Part shown: positions 34,469-43,595 of the stretch, one piece after another
Layout of the letters: each line of letters opens with the position of its first letter
Position numbering within the stretch: position 1 is the stretch's first letter
Assembly (NCBI RefSeq): GCF_001050195.2
Contig: NZ_DF967965.1
Coordinates: forward strand, 1,691,150-1,755,149
Source: Anaerolinea thermolimosa
GTDB lineage: Bacteria; Chloroflexota; Anaerolineae; Anaerolineales; Anaerolineaceae
Length of the DNA stretch: 64,000 nucleotides
Direction of reading: 5' to 3'
The notes under the pieces: model-generated
Database searches by the model: none
What the model was told of the DNA's origin: nothing
What the model saw: only the letters and a program-made list of their open reading frames with translations
Translations under genes and position numbers: made by a program

Positions 34469-34708
34469 ATGCCCCGTATTCGATGTCGCTACCTCGACTG
34501 TGTCTTCCTCGACGAAGGTTATTGTAGCGCTGCCCTGGTTGAAATTGACCCCGATACCGGCTGCAACACTTATAGCCCGAATGCTGAAGCTGCCGTTGAG
34601 GATGAATGGGACGAAGAAGAGGAATTGGAAGAATGGGAGGATCTTGAGGAGGAAGAAGGCGAGGAGGATGCCGATCTTTGGATCGATGATGACGAAGAAG
34701 AATATTAA
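34469..34708 (+). CDS. Small Cys4 / acidic-tail protein, DUF1540-like
   Basis: A 79-residue protein with two very different halves. Residues 1-38 carry four cysteines (C6, C11, C19, C32) in a CX4CX7CX12C arrangement, and the text around them (YLDCVFLDEGYCSAA, then TGCNTYSP) resembles DUF1540 domains, which are small putative metal-binding units. Residues 40-79 are nearly all Glu and Asp with a few Trp. GGAGG lies just before ATG 34469. It follows the VKOR gene by 26 nt and is closed by a strong terminator. The role is unknown; metal or protein binding is inferred from composition. Confidence 0.75.
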   Translation: MPRIRCRYLDCVFLDEGYCSAALVEIDPDTGCNTYSPNAEAAVEDEWDEEEELEEWEDLEEEEGEEDADLWIDDDEEEY

Positions 34709-34735
34709 ATCGACATAATGATCCCACACCTCCCT

Positions 34736-34777
34736 GCTTCCGAAGTGTAAACCAAAAGTATCCTTCGGAAGCTTTTT
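34736..34777 (+). terminator. Terminator after the small acidic protein gene
   Basis: A 10-bp perfect stem (34736-34745 with 34763-34772), a 17-nt loop and five T residues. It ends the transcript that includes rel, moeA and the VKOR gene. Confidence 0.8.
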
Positions 34778-34797
34778 GTACTTGGCTGAGACAGTCT

Positions 34798-36066
34798 ATG
34801 GATGAAGAGATCCGAAAAAATTTTCGGTTTAATTATTTTGTGAATGTGATGGACGGAGCCTTTTTTGGTTTTGGCCTGGGTTTTGCTTCCTTTTCAACTG
34901 TGCTTCCTCTGTTCATCTCATCCATGACCGATTCTGCGATTCTCATCGGCCTGGTGATGGCTGTTCATTCTTTAGGCTGGCAATTACCTCAGCTCTTCAT
35001 GGCTAAATCTATTGCCCGTCAAACACAGTATAAACCCATGGTGGTTTTGCTGACCATTCATGAAAGAGTACCCTTTCTCGGGCTAACTCTCATTGCATTG
35101 CTTCTTCCAAAAATTGGCGTAACCGCTGGTTTGACACTTACTTTTCTCATGCTCGCCTGGCAAGGTTTTGGTGGAGGATTCACGGCCAATCCATGGCAGG
35201 TGATGATTCATAAAGTCATTCCACCCGATTACCTCGCGACATTCTTCGGTGTCCAGGGGGCAGCGGCCAACCTTCTGGCAAGTGGAGCTGCTATTATCGC
35301 CGGAACCATCCTCGATCGACAGCCATACCCCAGTAATTATGCGCTTGTCTTTGCCCTCACGAGCGTCTGTTTGTTGATTTCCTGGTTTTTTATTGCATTA
35401 ACGCGTGAACCAGAACATGAAGTCAATCATGAGGAGGTCGTCCAAAATTCCGTCATCAGAAATGCACTGGAAATTCTTCGCAAAGATAGAAACTTCACCT
35501 GGTTATTGGTCAGCCGCTTTCTAAGCCAGTTTGGTGTGATGGGGTTTAACTTCTATGCCGTTCATGCAGTGAAAAACCTTGGTGCCTCCGAAACTCAGGC
35601 TGGGTTGATGACGAGTATCTTGATGATCTCTCAGGTAATAATGAACATTTCTCTCGGTTGGTTGGCAGACCGCTGGAGTCGGCTGAATGTTCTTAAGATT
35701 GGATTCATCGCCATGGGGTTAAGTGCCACAGTGGCCTGGGCTGCTCCTTCCTTCAACTGGTTTTTCCTGGTCATGGTTCTTACCGGCGTTTCCAACACAG
35801 CATTATGGACCATCATGATGGCTCTCACCCTTCAGTTTGGAGATGATACCAATCGTCCCATCTATGTAGGAATGGCAAACACATTGATTGCTCCCTTCAC
35901 CATTTCTGCCCCGTTGATCGGCGGATGGCTGGCCAACCAGACCGGTTACCAGACCACATTTTTAGCCTCTATTCTCTTTAGCATTCTGGCAATCATTGTC
36001 TTACAGCTTCGTGTACATGACCCCCGAGAGAAATTCTCTAACACTCCGCAATCGCAAGAAGTCTGA
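34798..36066 (+). CDS. Major facilitator superfamily transporter
   Basis: A 422-residue polytopic protein with about 12 hydrophobic segments. The central cytoplasmic loop (about 200-225) is charged, and the loop between the second-half helices contains SLGWLADRWSRLNVLK, the usual MFS D-R-x-x-R/K motif. The substrate is not predictable. It starts 20 nt after a terminator and is followed 16 nt later by a methyltransferase gene, so the two probably share a transcript. Confidence 0.83.
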   Translation: MDEEIRKNFRFNYFVNVMDGAFFGFGLGFASFSTVLPLFISSMTDSAILIGLVMAVHSLGWQLPQLFMAKSIARQTQYKPMVVLLTIHERVPFLGLTLIALLLPKIGVTAGLTLTFLMLAWQGFGGGFTANPWQVMIHKVIPPDYLATFFGVQGAAANLLASGAAIIAGTILDRQPYPSNYALVFALTSVCLLISWFFIALTREPEHEVNHEEVVQNSVIRNALEILRKDRNFTWLLVSRFLSQFGVMGFNFYAVHAVKNLGASETQAGLMTSILMISQVIMNISLGWLADRWSRLNVLKIGFIAMGLSATVAWAAPSFNWFFLVMVLTGVSNTALWTIMMALTLQFGDDTNRPIYVGMANTLIAPFTISAPLIGGWLANQTGYQTTFLASILFSILAIIVLQLRVHDPREKFSNTPQSQEV

Positions 36067-36082
36067 GCGGTGATTTTATCCA

Positions 36083-36736
36083 ATGCTTGATTTCTTGTTG
36101 AAACTTTTCTTCCATCATCTCTATCATTCATTCGCCTGGGTTTATGATTGGGTAGCCTGGGTGGTTTCTGGAGGAGCCTGGCAAAAATGGGTAGCATCGA
36201 TTGAACCGTTGGTCACCGGAGAAAATATCCTGGAACTCGGTTTCGGTACCGGTCATCTCCAAACCATCCTCACCAGCGGTCATAAAGCTGTTTTTGGAAT
36301 AGATGAAAGTAATAATATGGCCAGGATCGCCCGCCGCCGATTCAGACACTTCTATTCAAAAAACCCGAACCTCGTTCGTGCCAGAGCTCAATGGCTTCCC
36401 TTTCCAGGCGCGAGATTTGATACCATTGTGTCCACCTTCCCCACTCCTTACATTACCCACAACCAAACCATAGAAGAAATTTACCGTGTCCTGAAACCTG
36501 GCGGAGTTCTCATCATTTTGTTCGCAGCCATGCATCATGAAAATCACTGGGTCGGACGCTTTTCCAATGGGTTGTTTAAAATTTTCAGACAACGCCCTTC
36601 AGATACGGATGCCTTCCAGTTGAAAATAGAAAATCTATTTCTCACAGCTGGATTCACCCCCCAGGCCCAATGGCATTCCATTCAATCCGGAAAGCTTTTC
36701 ATTCTCAAGGCCAGAAAACCACCGGCCTTATCTTGA
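36083..36736 (+). CDS. Class I SAM-dependent methyltransferase
   Basis: A 217-residue methyltransferase with the core motif I as ENILELGFGTGHLQ (about 49-62), acidic motif II in FGIDESN, and post-motif I FDTIVSTFPTPYI, then EEIYRVLKPGGVLIIL. These fit the UbiE/Methyltransf_11 group. The N-terminus is amphipathic and aromatic-rich, consistent with membrane association. Substrate unknown. It lies downstream of the MFS gene, and the 177 nt that follow before the site-2 protease gene hold no recognisable feature apart from a TATAAT at 36854-36859. Confidence 0.82.
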   Translation: MLDFLLKLFFHHLYHSFAWVYDWVAWVVSGGAWQKWVASIEPLVTGENILELGFGTGHLQTILTSGHKAVFGIDESNNMARIARRRFRHFYSKNPNLVRARAQWLPFPGARFDTIVSTFPTPYITHNQTIEEIYRVLKPGGVLIILFAAMHHENHWVGRFSNGLFKIFRQRPSDTDAFQLKIENLFLTAGFTPQAQWHSIQSGKLFILKARKPPALS

Positions 36737-36913
36737 ATTTATGACAAAGCTCGCCGGGCAAGAAGAACATAACACCTGCCCTATCAGCCCCCCACTACAT
36801 TTACAGCTTCTCCATGAAACCCGTATGAAACTGGAATTCTCTCGTTTTCATACTATAATTGGAGTGGTTGTTGATGGTTCGCAAGTCAGAAAGAACAGAA
36901 AGATATAACGGTA

Positions 36914-38005
36914 ATGATCGAGACATTTACAACAAACATTCTGCGGATTATTGAATTTATCCTGGCCCTGGGTGTGTTGATTTTTCTTCACGAGTTGGGG
37001 CACTATCTCTTCGCCAGGTTGTTTAAGATCGAGGTTGAAGAATTTGGATTTGGCTTTCCACCCCGGATCGTCAAACTTTTTACACTTGGTGGTACAGATT
37101 TCACCCTCAACTGGATCCCTTTCGGAGCATTTGTCCGCCCCAAAGGTGAAAACGATCCCAGTACCCCGGGAGGGATGGCGGCTGCCCCTCCCTGGCATCG
37201 CCTTTTCATTTTACTCGGTGGCCCACTGATGAACCTCATTGCCGGTATCTTGCTGTTCAGTGTGGTCTTCAAAACCATGGGGGCACCGGTTGCAAATGTA
37301 GTGCAAATTATCAGTGTGAATCCTGGCTCACCCGCCGAACAGGCCGGGCTTCTCCCCCAGGATATATTCGTCTCAGTGAATGACCATCCGATTCATGCCA
37401 CTCAAGATCTTTCGGAGCTGGTCAGCGCCAATCTGGGAAAAAACATCACCATAACTGTAAAGCGCGGCGATCAGCTTGTCATTGTCCAGGCTATTCCGCG
37501 CCTTAATCCTCCTCCAGGAGAAGGACCATTGGGAATTATCATGGGTTCTCCTGTTCGGCCTGTATCGTGGTCAGAATCCATTCCCCTGGCGCTTCAAAGC
37601 ACCTACAATCAGGCCCGCACATTGATATCCTTGCCTGTACAACTTCTCCGGGGGCAGGTTTCACCTGATCAGGCACGTGTGGTTGGTCCAAAGGGAATGT
37701 ATGACATTTACAATCTTGCCCGAACAGAAGATCAGAAGGTCGACCAGTCTAACCCCTCCGGTCTCCCCATACGCACCATCAGCCTCATGGCGATAATTTC
37801 TGTAGCATTGGGGATGACCAATCTTTTGCCTATTCCAGCCCTTGATGGCGGACGAATTCTCTTTGTCCTTCCTGAAATCCTGTTCCGGCGTCGAGTTCCT
37901 GCGAAATATGAAAATATGGTGCACCTTATTGGGTTTGCCACTTTGATCATTTTAATGATCCTGATCACTGCGCAGGACATTTTCAACCCAATTCAATTAA
38001 GATAA
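36914..38005 (+). CDS. Site-2 protease family zinc metalloprotease (RseP-like, M50)
   Basis: An intramembrane protease that cleaves membrane-bound regulators. HELGH (26-30) in the first helix carries zinc ligands and the catalytic Glu. NLLPIPALDGG near residue 310 carries the third ligand, Asp. Between these lie a hairpin-like segment FVRPKGENDP and a PDZ domain (about 125-205, VNPGSPAEQAGLLPQD). Length of 363 is normal for single-PDZ members. Four helices are apparent. A HEAT-repeat gene, an anchored metallopeptidase and an acylphosphatase follow in one operon. The regulated substrate, such as an anti-sigma factor, is not identified here. Confidence 0.92.
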   Translation: MIETFTTNILRIIEFILALGVLIFLHELGHYLFARLFKIEVEEFGFGFPPRIVKLFTLGGTDFTLNWIPFGAFVRPKGENDPSTPGGMAAAPPWHRLFILLGGPLMNLIAGILLFSVVFKTMGAPVANVVQIISVNPGSPAEQAGLLPQDIFVSVNDHPIHATQDLSELVSANLGKNITITVKRGDQLVIVQAIPRLNPPPGEGPLGIIMGSPVRPVSWSESIPLALQSTYNQARTLISLPVQLLRGQVSPDQARVVGPKGMYDIYNLARTEDQKVDQSNPSGLPIRTISLMAIISVALGMTNLLPIPALDGGRILFVLPEILFRRRVPAKYENMVHLIGFATLIILMILITAQDIFNPIQLR

Positions 38006-38018
38006 TCGGGGAGTAATC

Positions 38019-39071
38019 ATGGCTTCCAGACAGGAAAAAATCTCCATCCAGCAGCTGGTCAATGCCCTGTTGGATATTTCTACTCCCTTTCCTCCAAGAT
38101 ACCTTCACCGCCTTTCTGATCTGGAAGGTTCAGAGCTTGAGTCTGTGCGGCAGGCCTGGCCTCGTATTCACCCAACCCGCAAACTCGCTCTTCTGGAAGA
38201 TCTCGAGGAACTGGCCGAATCGGATACACTGGTATTCTTTGATGAGCTGGCACGGATTGCCCTGGATGATAACGAACCCGGGGTTCGCTCACGAGCCATC
38301 AGTCTCCTCTGGGAAAGCGAACGCCTGGATCTTGTTCCTCGTTTTTTACAAATGCTCACCACTGATGCTTCAAGTGAGGTTCGAGCTGCTGCGGCTTCTG
38401 CCCTGGGGAAATTCATTTATCTTGGTGAAATTGATGAAATTCCACCGGAGACACTCCATACAATTGAGGATCGGTTAATCGATGTAGAGAAAAGTAACGA
38501 TGAACCCATGGTGCGTCGACGTGCATTAGAAGCACTCGGATTTTCCAGCCGCGAGGAAGTTTCTTCCCTTATTCAGGCCGCTTATGAGACCAACGACCCA
38601 GATTGGGTGGCCAGTGCCCTGTTCGCCATGGGACGTTCTTATGATAAGGGCTGGGAAACTGCCATCCTAAATAATCTCCATCATCCGAAAGCGAATATTC
38701 AACTGGAAGCAATCCGGGCAGCCGGCGAGTTAGAACTCGAATCCTCCCGCCGTATATTACTCGATATCCTTGAAGAAGAAGCCCAGGATTCTGAAATCCG
38801 CTTCGCTGCCATCTGGTCTCTTTCTCAAATCGGGGGCGATGAGGTCCGCGAAACGCTTGAAAATATTCTGGACGAGACCGAAGATGAGGAAGAAGCTGAA
38901 TGGATCGAAAATGCCCTCGATAACCTTACGCTTACAGAAACCGGCCATGAGATGGACTTGCTCAACATCGACCTCACGGATAAAGACTTGCTCGGTCATG
39001 TCATTGACCTGAGTGAAGAACCCAAAGATACCGACGAAGAACTTGATGACGATAATGATCTAATCCTTTAG
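38019..39071 (+). CDS. HEAT-repeat protein with acidic C-terminus
   Basis: A 350-residue soluble protein made of about five to seven helical HEAT repeats (visible periodic units such as EPGVRSRAISLLWES, SSEVRAAAASALGKF, EPMVRRRALEALGF, KANIQLEAIRAAGEL and DSEIRFAAIWSLSQI), followed by an Asp/Glu-rich tail from about 285. HEAT proteins act as docking scaffolds; no enzyme motif is present. GGGGAG precedes the ATG 14 nt after the protease stop, so it is co-transcribed with the site-2 protease. A partnership is inferred from adjacency only. Confidence 0.85.
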   Translation: MASRQEKISIQQLVNALLDISTPFPPRYLHRLSDLEGSELESVRQAWPRIHPTRKLALLEDLEELAESDTLVFFDELARIALDDNEPGVRSRAISLLWESERLDLVPRFLQMLTTDASSEVRAAAASALGKFIYLGEIDEIPPETLHTIEDRLIDVEKSNDEPMVRRRALEALGFSSREEVSSLIQAAYETNDPDWVASALFAMGRSYDKGWETAILNNLHHPKANIQLEAIRAAGELELESSRRILLDILEEEAQDSEIRFAAIWSLSQIGGDEVRETLENILDETEDEEEAEWIENALDNLTLTETGHEMDLLNIDLTDKDLLGHVIDLSEEPKDTDEELDDDNDLIL

Positions 39072-39079
39072 GGGGATTC

Positions 39080-40303
39080 ATGGGGGGGAAAATTCGTTCG
39101 GCCATTTTTTGGACACTTCTTCTAAGTCTTAGCTTTTCTCTAGCAGGGAATCGGGTAATTTTTGCTCAGGCGGAAACTCCCTTTACTGAAGTCGCCACGA
39201 CTATTGATTTTGGCAATTCAATTACCTTTCAGGCTTCCTTACAACTTGACACCACTCCCCAGGAAGCTTACCTCATTTTCCAACCCGAAGGACAGGAAAC
39301 TGAAACAATAACCTTACCACCCGGTGATGGACAGACTCTCACATACACTCTTGACCTGAATCAGCACCCACTGAGAGCCTTCTCCCAGGTATCCTATTCT
39401 TATCGTTTACGGCTCTCCGACGGCAGGATCATCAACAGCCCGTCGTATCAATTCGAATATTCGGACACCCGCTTTCAGTGGATGCAACTGGAGAATCCCC
39501 TCTTCCAGGTTTTCTGGTATGACCGGGATCTCGCCTTTGGCCAACTGGTAATCAACACCGCACAGACCGGGTTTCAATCCGCCAATCAACTTCTCCCTTT
39601 GCAAATAAAGCAAAAGATTAGAATCTACATCTACAATTCTCCGGCAGATATGAAAGCCACCCGCACGGGCAGTCAGCCGTGGGTAACAGGTCAGGCGGCA
39701 CCAGACCTGGGCGTGATTGTGCTCACCATCCCCCAGGGTCCTGAAGAACGCCTTGAACTGGAACGTCAGCTTCCTCACGAATTGATGCATATTTTAATTT
39801 ACCAGCTTATGGGCGAGAAGACATCCAACCTGCCTGCCTGGCTGGTTGAGGGGTTAGCCTCCAATACCGAACCTTACGCCAATCCTGAATATGAGCGGGT
39901 GCTCCTCAAAAGTGCTGAGGAAGGAAAATTGATTCCCATTACGGCCTTGTGCTCTAATTTTCCACAGGATGCGTCGAGCGCCTTCCTGGCTTATGCCGAA
40001 TCAGCCTCCTTTGTGCGTTTTCTTCATCGAACCTATGGATCATCCGCAATTCGCTGGCTCATTGAACGTTACAACAATGGGGTGGGTTGCTCTGAAGGCA
40101 TTGAGACAGCTCTGAATAAACCCCTCTCTCAACTTGAATATCGTTGGAAACAGGAAGAACTCCATCTCAATACAGATCATTTAATTTTCCAAAACCTCCT
40201 CCCATTTATCCTGCTGGTAGGGATATTGTTCGGCGCAATTTCCGTGACGATACTGGTTGCTTCTAAACGTTTTCATCCAACCTCAGCCCTGGAGGAGAAA
40301 TGA
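39080..40303 (+). CDS. Membrane-anchored gluzincin peptidase (peptidase MA family)
   Basis: The N-terminus is a signal peptide (hydrophobic stretch about 9-27), followed by a beta-rich domain (about 35-130), a zinc peptidase domain and a C-terminal membrane helix (about 370-395). The zinc motif is HELMH in RQLPHELMHILIY, with the third ligand provided by a downstream Glu in WLVEGLAS, as in the MA-like gluzincins. It would face outside the cytoplasm and be tethered at its C-terminus. It lies between the HEAT-repeat gene and acyP, overlapping the latter by 4 nt. Substrates are unknown. Confidence 0.85.
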   Translation: MGGKIRSAIFWTLLLSLSFSLAGNRVIFAQAETPFTEVATTIDFGNSITFQASLQLDTTPQEAYLIFQPEGQETETITLPPGDGQTLTYTLDLNQHPLRAFSQVSYSYRLRLSDGRIINSPSYQFEYSDTRFQWMQLENPLFQVFWYDRDLAFGQLVINTAQTGFQSANQLLPLQIKQKIRIYIYNSPADMKATRTGSQPWVTGQAAPDLGVIVLTIPQGPEERLELERQLPHELMHILIYQLMGEKTSNLPAWLVEGLASNTEPYANPEYERVLLKSAEEGKLIPITALCSNFPQDASSAFLAYAESASFVRFLHRTYGSSAIRWLIERYNNGVGCSEGIETALNKPLSQLEYRWKQEELHLNTDHLIFQNLLPFILLVGILFGAISVTILVASKRFHPTSALEEK

Positions 40304-40593
40304 ATCCCGAAATCAAAGCAAGGCTTCATGTATGGATTGATGGGCATGTTCAGGGAGTGGGTTTCCGGGCTTTTGTTCTGGACCGCGCTCAACGCCGGCA
40401 ACTTACCGGCTGGGTACGGAATACATATCAAGGGCAGGTGGAGGTTTTAGCGGAAGGAAGCCGGGAGCAGCTGGATGGTTTTCTGGATGAACTTCGCCGA
40501 GGGCCTCGATCAGCATTCGTCACCGAATGTAAGGTGGAATGGGAAGCTGCTTCAGGGGAGTTTTCCCGATTTGAAGTTCGCCCCACAGTCTGA
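40300..40593 (+). CDS. acyP: Acylphosphatase
   Basis: A 97-residue enzyme that hydrolyses the carboxyl-phosphate bond of acylphosphates. The signature HVQGVGFRAFVLDRA carries the catalytic Arg, and GWVRNTYQGQVEVLAEG carries the catalytic Asn. Its ATG overlaps the stop of the peptidase gene (ATGA). It is the last gene of the site-2 protease operon and is followed by a bidirectional hairpin. Confidence 0.93.
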   Translation: MNPEIKARLHVWIDGHVQGVGFRAFVLDRAQRRQLTGWVRNTYQGQVEVLAEGSREQLDGFLDELRRGPRSAFVTECKVEWEAASGEFSRFEVRPTV

Positions 40594-40607
40594 ATTATTC
40601 AAATAAA

Positions 40608-40632
40608 AAGGGCGGCTTTTTCAACCGCCCTT
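40608..40632. terminator. Bidirectional terminator between acyP and the Met-rich exported protein gene
   Basis: An 8-bp perfect stem (40608-40615 with 40625-40632) encloses a T-rich loop. On the minus strand it is followed by a TTTTTATTT tract, so it best serves the minus-strand gene; on the plus strand it sits 14 nt after the acyP stop. Confidence 0.75.
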
Positions 40633-40654
40633 GAATACTTTCATCAGGAGAGAG

Positions 40655-41140
40655 TTACCAGGTGGGTCTGTTCATCATTCCCTGACCACGGCCACCATTC
40701 CGTCCCAGGCCGCCCATGGGGCAACCATTCTTTCCGAGCATGTAATTCCCACGGTCTTTCATCCAGTCTGCCTGTGCCTGAGTAATCACTCCATCAGCGA
40801 CCATTTTATCCAGTGCCTGGCTTCGGGCCTCGCGCATCATTGAAAGAAACTCATCCTGAGTGAAACCCCGTTCCTCGGCCACCTGCCACATGGTCTTCCC
40901 GCTGGCAAGTTCTTTTTCCAGGTCTTCTTCAGTGATCCCTAACTTTCCGGCTACGGCTTCTTCCATGTATTCATGCATTGGGTGAACACCACCACCCATC
41001 ATCCATCCTCGCGACCCCCAGGCGGGTGTCTGCTGAGTCTCGGGGGTTGGCGCCTGTGCAAAGACCTGGGGGACCACTGCAAAAGCTAAGACAGCCGCAA
41101 GTGCAATTCCAACCACTCCAAAAAGAACTTTCTTATTCAT
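40655..41140 (-). CDS. Exported Met/Gly-rich helical protein, function unknown
   Basis: A 161-residue protein. Residues 1-28 form a signal peptide ending near VFAQA. Then comes a Gly/Met/His segment (GWMMGGGVHPMHEYM) and a helical body with a repeated pattern: LGITEEDLEKELASGKTMWQ, then ERGFTQDEF, then a helix starting KMVADGVITQAQADWM. The C-terminus is again rich in Gly, Met and Asn. The helical repeats resemble DUF2680-type small exported proteins. I set the start at ATG 41140 behind GGAGG; the upstream ATG at 41152 contains that ribosome-binding site. Metal (copper-like) binding through Met is a guess from composition. Confidence 0.65.
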   Translation of the reverse strand: MNKKVLFGVVGIALAAVLAFAVVPQVFAQAPTPETQQTPAWGSRGWMMGGGVHPMHEYMEEAVAGKLGITEEDLEKELASGKTMWQVAEERGFTQDEFLSMMREARSQALDKMVADGVITQAQADWMKDRGNYMLGKNGCPMGGLGRNGGRGQGMMNRPTW

Positions 41141-41260
41141 ATTTACCTCCATTAAGAAAAATGTTTATCAGGTTATCCTTACGTTTCTAAGGATACCCAC
41201 CATCTGTAAAGAATTAGTGAAGGTAATATGAAGAGATTGTGATGTTTTTCACGGTACGCA

Positions 41261-43303
41261 TTACTCTCCAGCGAGTAATTTCATCCGTTGTAATGGGGTC
41301 AGATCGGCTTCATCAGCAAGAATTGCTTTAAGTTCGTACATTTGATCCCGAAGAGCAGCCGCTTTTTCGAACTCCAGTTCTTTTGCGGCCTGTCTCATCT
41401 GGCGTTCCAGCTCACTGATCAACCGTTGTAATTCACCACGCGGCAAGCCCGTTTCTTTCCGGGATGTGCCATATTCCCCGCGCCGTTCCGCCATCGCCCG
41501 GGCGTCGACACTCAATTGTTCTGTAATGTCATGAATCGCCTTTTGGATGCTTACCGGTACGATACCATGCTCCTCATTGTAAGCCATTTGTTTGGCACGC
41601 CGGCGATTCGTCTCATCAATGGCGGCTTTCATGGCATCCGTTATTTCATCAGCATACATGATCACTTTCCCATTTAAATGGCGGGCCGCCCGCCCGATGG
41701 TCTGGATCAACGCCGTCGCTGAACGCAGGAATCCCTGTTTATCGGCATCCAGGATTGCCACTAACGATACTTCCGGTAAATCCAAACCTTCTCTTAATAA
41801 GTTAATCCCAACAATAACATCAAACACACCCAGTCGTAGATCTCGAAGGATCCCCACCCGTTCCAGAGTCTCTACTTCTGAATGTAAGTAATGTACCTTG
41901 ATGCCAAGCTCCAGCAGGTAATCTGCCAGGTCTTCCGCCATACGCTTGGTCAAAGTGGTCACCAGCACACGTTCTCCAACTTCCACCCGTTTCCGTATTT
42001 CGTGAATCAAATCATCCACCTGGCCCCGGGTAGGTCGAACTTCAATCTCAGGATCTACCAGTCCTGTTGGGCGGATAATCTGCTCAACGATCTGTTCAGC
42101 CCGTTCCATCTCATACGGCCCGGGGGTTGCCGACGTATAAATCGTGTACCCCATATGTTGTTCAAACTCATCAAATTTAAGCGGGCGGTTATCCAGAGCC
42201 GAAGGTAGGCGAAAACCATACTCGGCTAGCACTTGCTTGCGTGAGCGGTCACCATTATACATCCCCCGAATTTGCGGAATAGTCATGTGGGACTCGTCGA
42301 TGATCAACAGGTACTCGCTGGGTAAGTAGTCAATTAAAGTCCACGGTGGAGAACCGGGAGGGCGTTGATCCAGATGACGGGAATAGTTCTCAATCCCGGA
42401 GCAATAACCCACTTCACGCAGCATCTCTAAATCGTATTTCGTGCGCTGTTCAATACGCTGAGCTTCCAGATACCGCCCCTCACGTTTAAAGTAAGCCACC
42501 CTTTCTTGTAGTTCGTTTTCTATATCGCGTATCGCCACCTTTAGGCGGTCTTCAGCAGCCACGTAATGTTTGGCAGGGTAGATTAAGACTTCCTCGGGTT
42601 CATCATAAACCTCACCGGTGAGAGGATTCAACACCATGATTCGTTCAATCTCATCTCCAAAAAAGCTCACCCGATAAATTTTTCGATCCTCGTATGCCGG
42701 GTGAATCTCAAGGGTATCCCCCCGTACTCTGAAGACTCCTGGCCGAAGCTCAAGATCATTCCTTTGATATTGCCCCTCAACCAGCATCCGCAACAGGGCA
42801 TTGCGTCGATAAATGGTTCCTCTCGAGAGACGGATCGTTTTATTCCCATACTCCTCAGGGTTGCCAAGCCCGTAGATGCATGAAACAGAGGCAACAATTA
42901 TCACATCACGCCGTGACATGAGAGCCGTCGTGGCAGAAAGGCGCAGTCGCTCAATTTCATCGTTGATTTCCGTCTCTTTTTCGATATAGAGGTCATGTTG
43001 AGGAACATACGCCTCGGGCTGATAATAATCATAATAGGAGACGAAATACTCCACCGCATTTTCTGGAAAGAACTCCTTAAATTCGGCATACAGTTGCGCG
43101 GCCAGGGTTTTATTATGCGCCATGATCAAAGCTGGCATATTTAAACGGGAGATCACGTTTGCCATGGTGAAAGTCTTCCCCGTACCTGTTGCCCCCAGCA
43201 ACACCTGGTGCCGGTACCCTTTCCGAACACCTTCAACCAGTTTCTCAATCGCATCCGGTTGATCTCCGGTTGGGTGGAAAGGAGAATGCAATCGAAAATC
43301 CAT
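41261..43303 (-). CDS. uvrB: UvrABC system subunit B (excision repair helicase)
   Basis: The damage-verification subunit of nucleotide excision repair, 680 residues. Helicase motif I is [14 protein letters not shown] near residues 38-51. The beta-hairpin region [15 protein letters not shown], motif II IDESH, motif [31 protein letters not shown], and motif [10 protein letters not shown] are all present. The C-terminal UVR helix pair (about 640-675) that binds UvrC is intact. AAGGAG lies 9 nt before ATG 43303 and a near-consensus promoter is visible upstream. It is on the same strand as mfd but separated by 292 nt. Confidence 0.97.
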   Translation of the reverse strand: MDFRLHSPFHPTGDQPDAIEKLVEGVRKGYRHQVLLGATGTGKTFTMANVISRLNMPALIMAHNKTLAAQLYAEFKEFFPENAVEYFVSYYDYYQPEAYVPQHDLYIEKETEINDEIERLRLSATTALMSRRDVIIVASVSCIYGLGNPEEYGNKTIRLSRGTIYRRNALLRMLVEGQYQRNDLELRPGVFRVRGDTLEIHPAYEDRKIYRVSFFGDEIERIMVLNPLTGEVYDEPEEVLIYPAKHYVAAEDRLKVAIRDIENELQERVAYFKREGRYLEAQRIEQRTKYDLEMLREVGYCSGIENYSRHLDQRPPGSPPWTLIDYLPSEYLLIIDESHMTIPQIRGMYNGDRSRKQVLAEYGFRLPSALDNRPLKFDEFEQHMGYTIYTSATPGPYEMERAEQIVEQIIRPTGLVDPEIEVRPTRGQVDDLIHEIRKRVEVGERVLVTTLTKRMAEDLADYLLELGIKVHYLHSEVETLERVGILRDLRLGVFDVIVGINLLREGLDLPEVSLVAILDADKQGFLRSATALIQTIGRAARHLNGKVIMYADEITDAMKAAIDETNRRRAKQMAYNEEHGIVPVSIQKAIHDITEQLSVDARAMAERRGEYGTSRKETGLPRGELQRLISELERQMRQAAKELEFEKAAALRDQMYELKAILADEADLTPLQRMKLLAGE

Positions 43304-43350
43304 GTCAGAAGCTCCTTATTCGTCCCGGGCAAAACTTGAAATTATGTTCT

Positions 43351-43379
43351 ATTTTAAATCGTTTCTTAATCAAAGTCAA
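43351..43379 (-). promoter_or_regulatory. Promoter of uvrB
   Basis: On the minus strand, TTGACT (43379-43374) and TAAAAT (43356-43351) are separated by 17 nt, close to consensus for the housekeeping sigma factor. Transcription would start about 40 nt before the uvrB start codon. Confidence 0.7.
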
Positions 43380-43462
43380 CAAAGTCCATTAATATTTCAT
43401 ACTCATTCTATCTACACCAACTGTATTTGGAGAGGAAACTCTCTTGTTTTCTTTATTTGCTA

Positions 43463-43515
43463 ACAGATCATAGTCACAATAAATACAGAAAGATCGTCTG
43501 ATCAGGATGATCTGT
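43463..43515. promoter_or_regulatory. Inverted repeats in the mfd-uvrB gap
   Basis: The 292-nt gap 43304-43595 holds no gene. It contains an 8-bp perfect inverted repeat ACAGATCA/TGATCTGT (43463-43470 and 43508-43515), and nested inside it a near-palindrome centred on TGATCA (43491-43513). These could form a hairpin or an operator upstream of the uvrB promoter. They do not match a known LexA box that I can name. Confidence 0.4.
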
Positions 43516-43595
43516 ACAAACATAAACTGACCATACTTCGTAAAACCAAAAATTACAACCAGCCAGGGCGGATCTTTTATTCTTTCAGTTCTATC

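Noticed and set aside
43430-43458. Small GAGAG-GAAA-CTCTC hairpin with T-rich tail as a plus-strand terminator
   Set aside because: No plus-strand gene ends there and the stem is only five pairs, so it is not supported.
43463-43515. Canonical LexA box
   Set aside because: The dyad matches neither CTGT-N8-ACAG nor GAAC-N4-GTTC types well; kept only as an unexplained inverted repeat.
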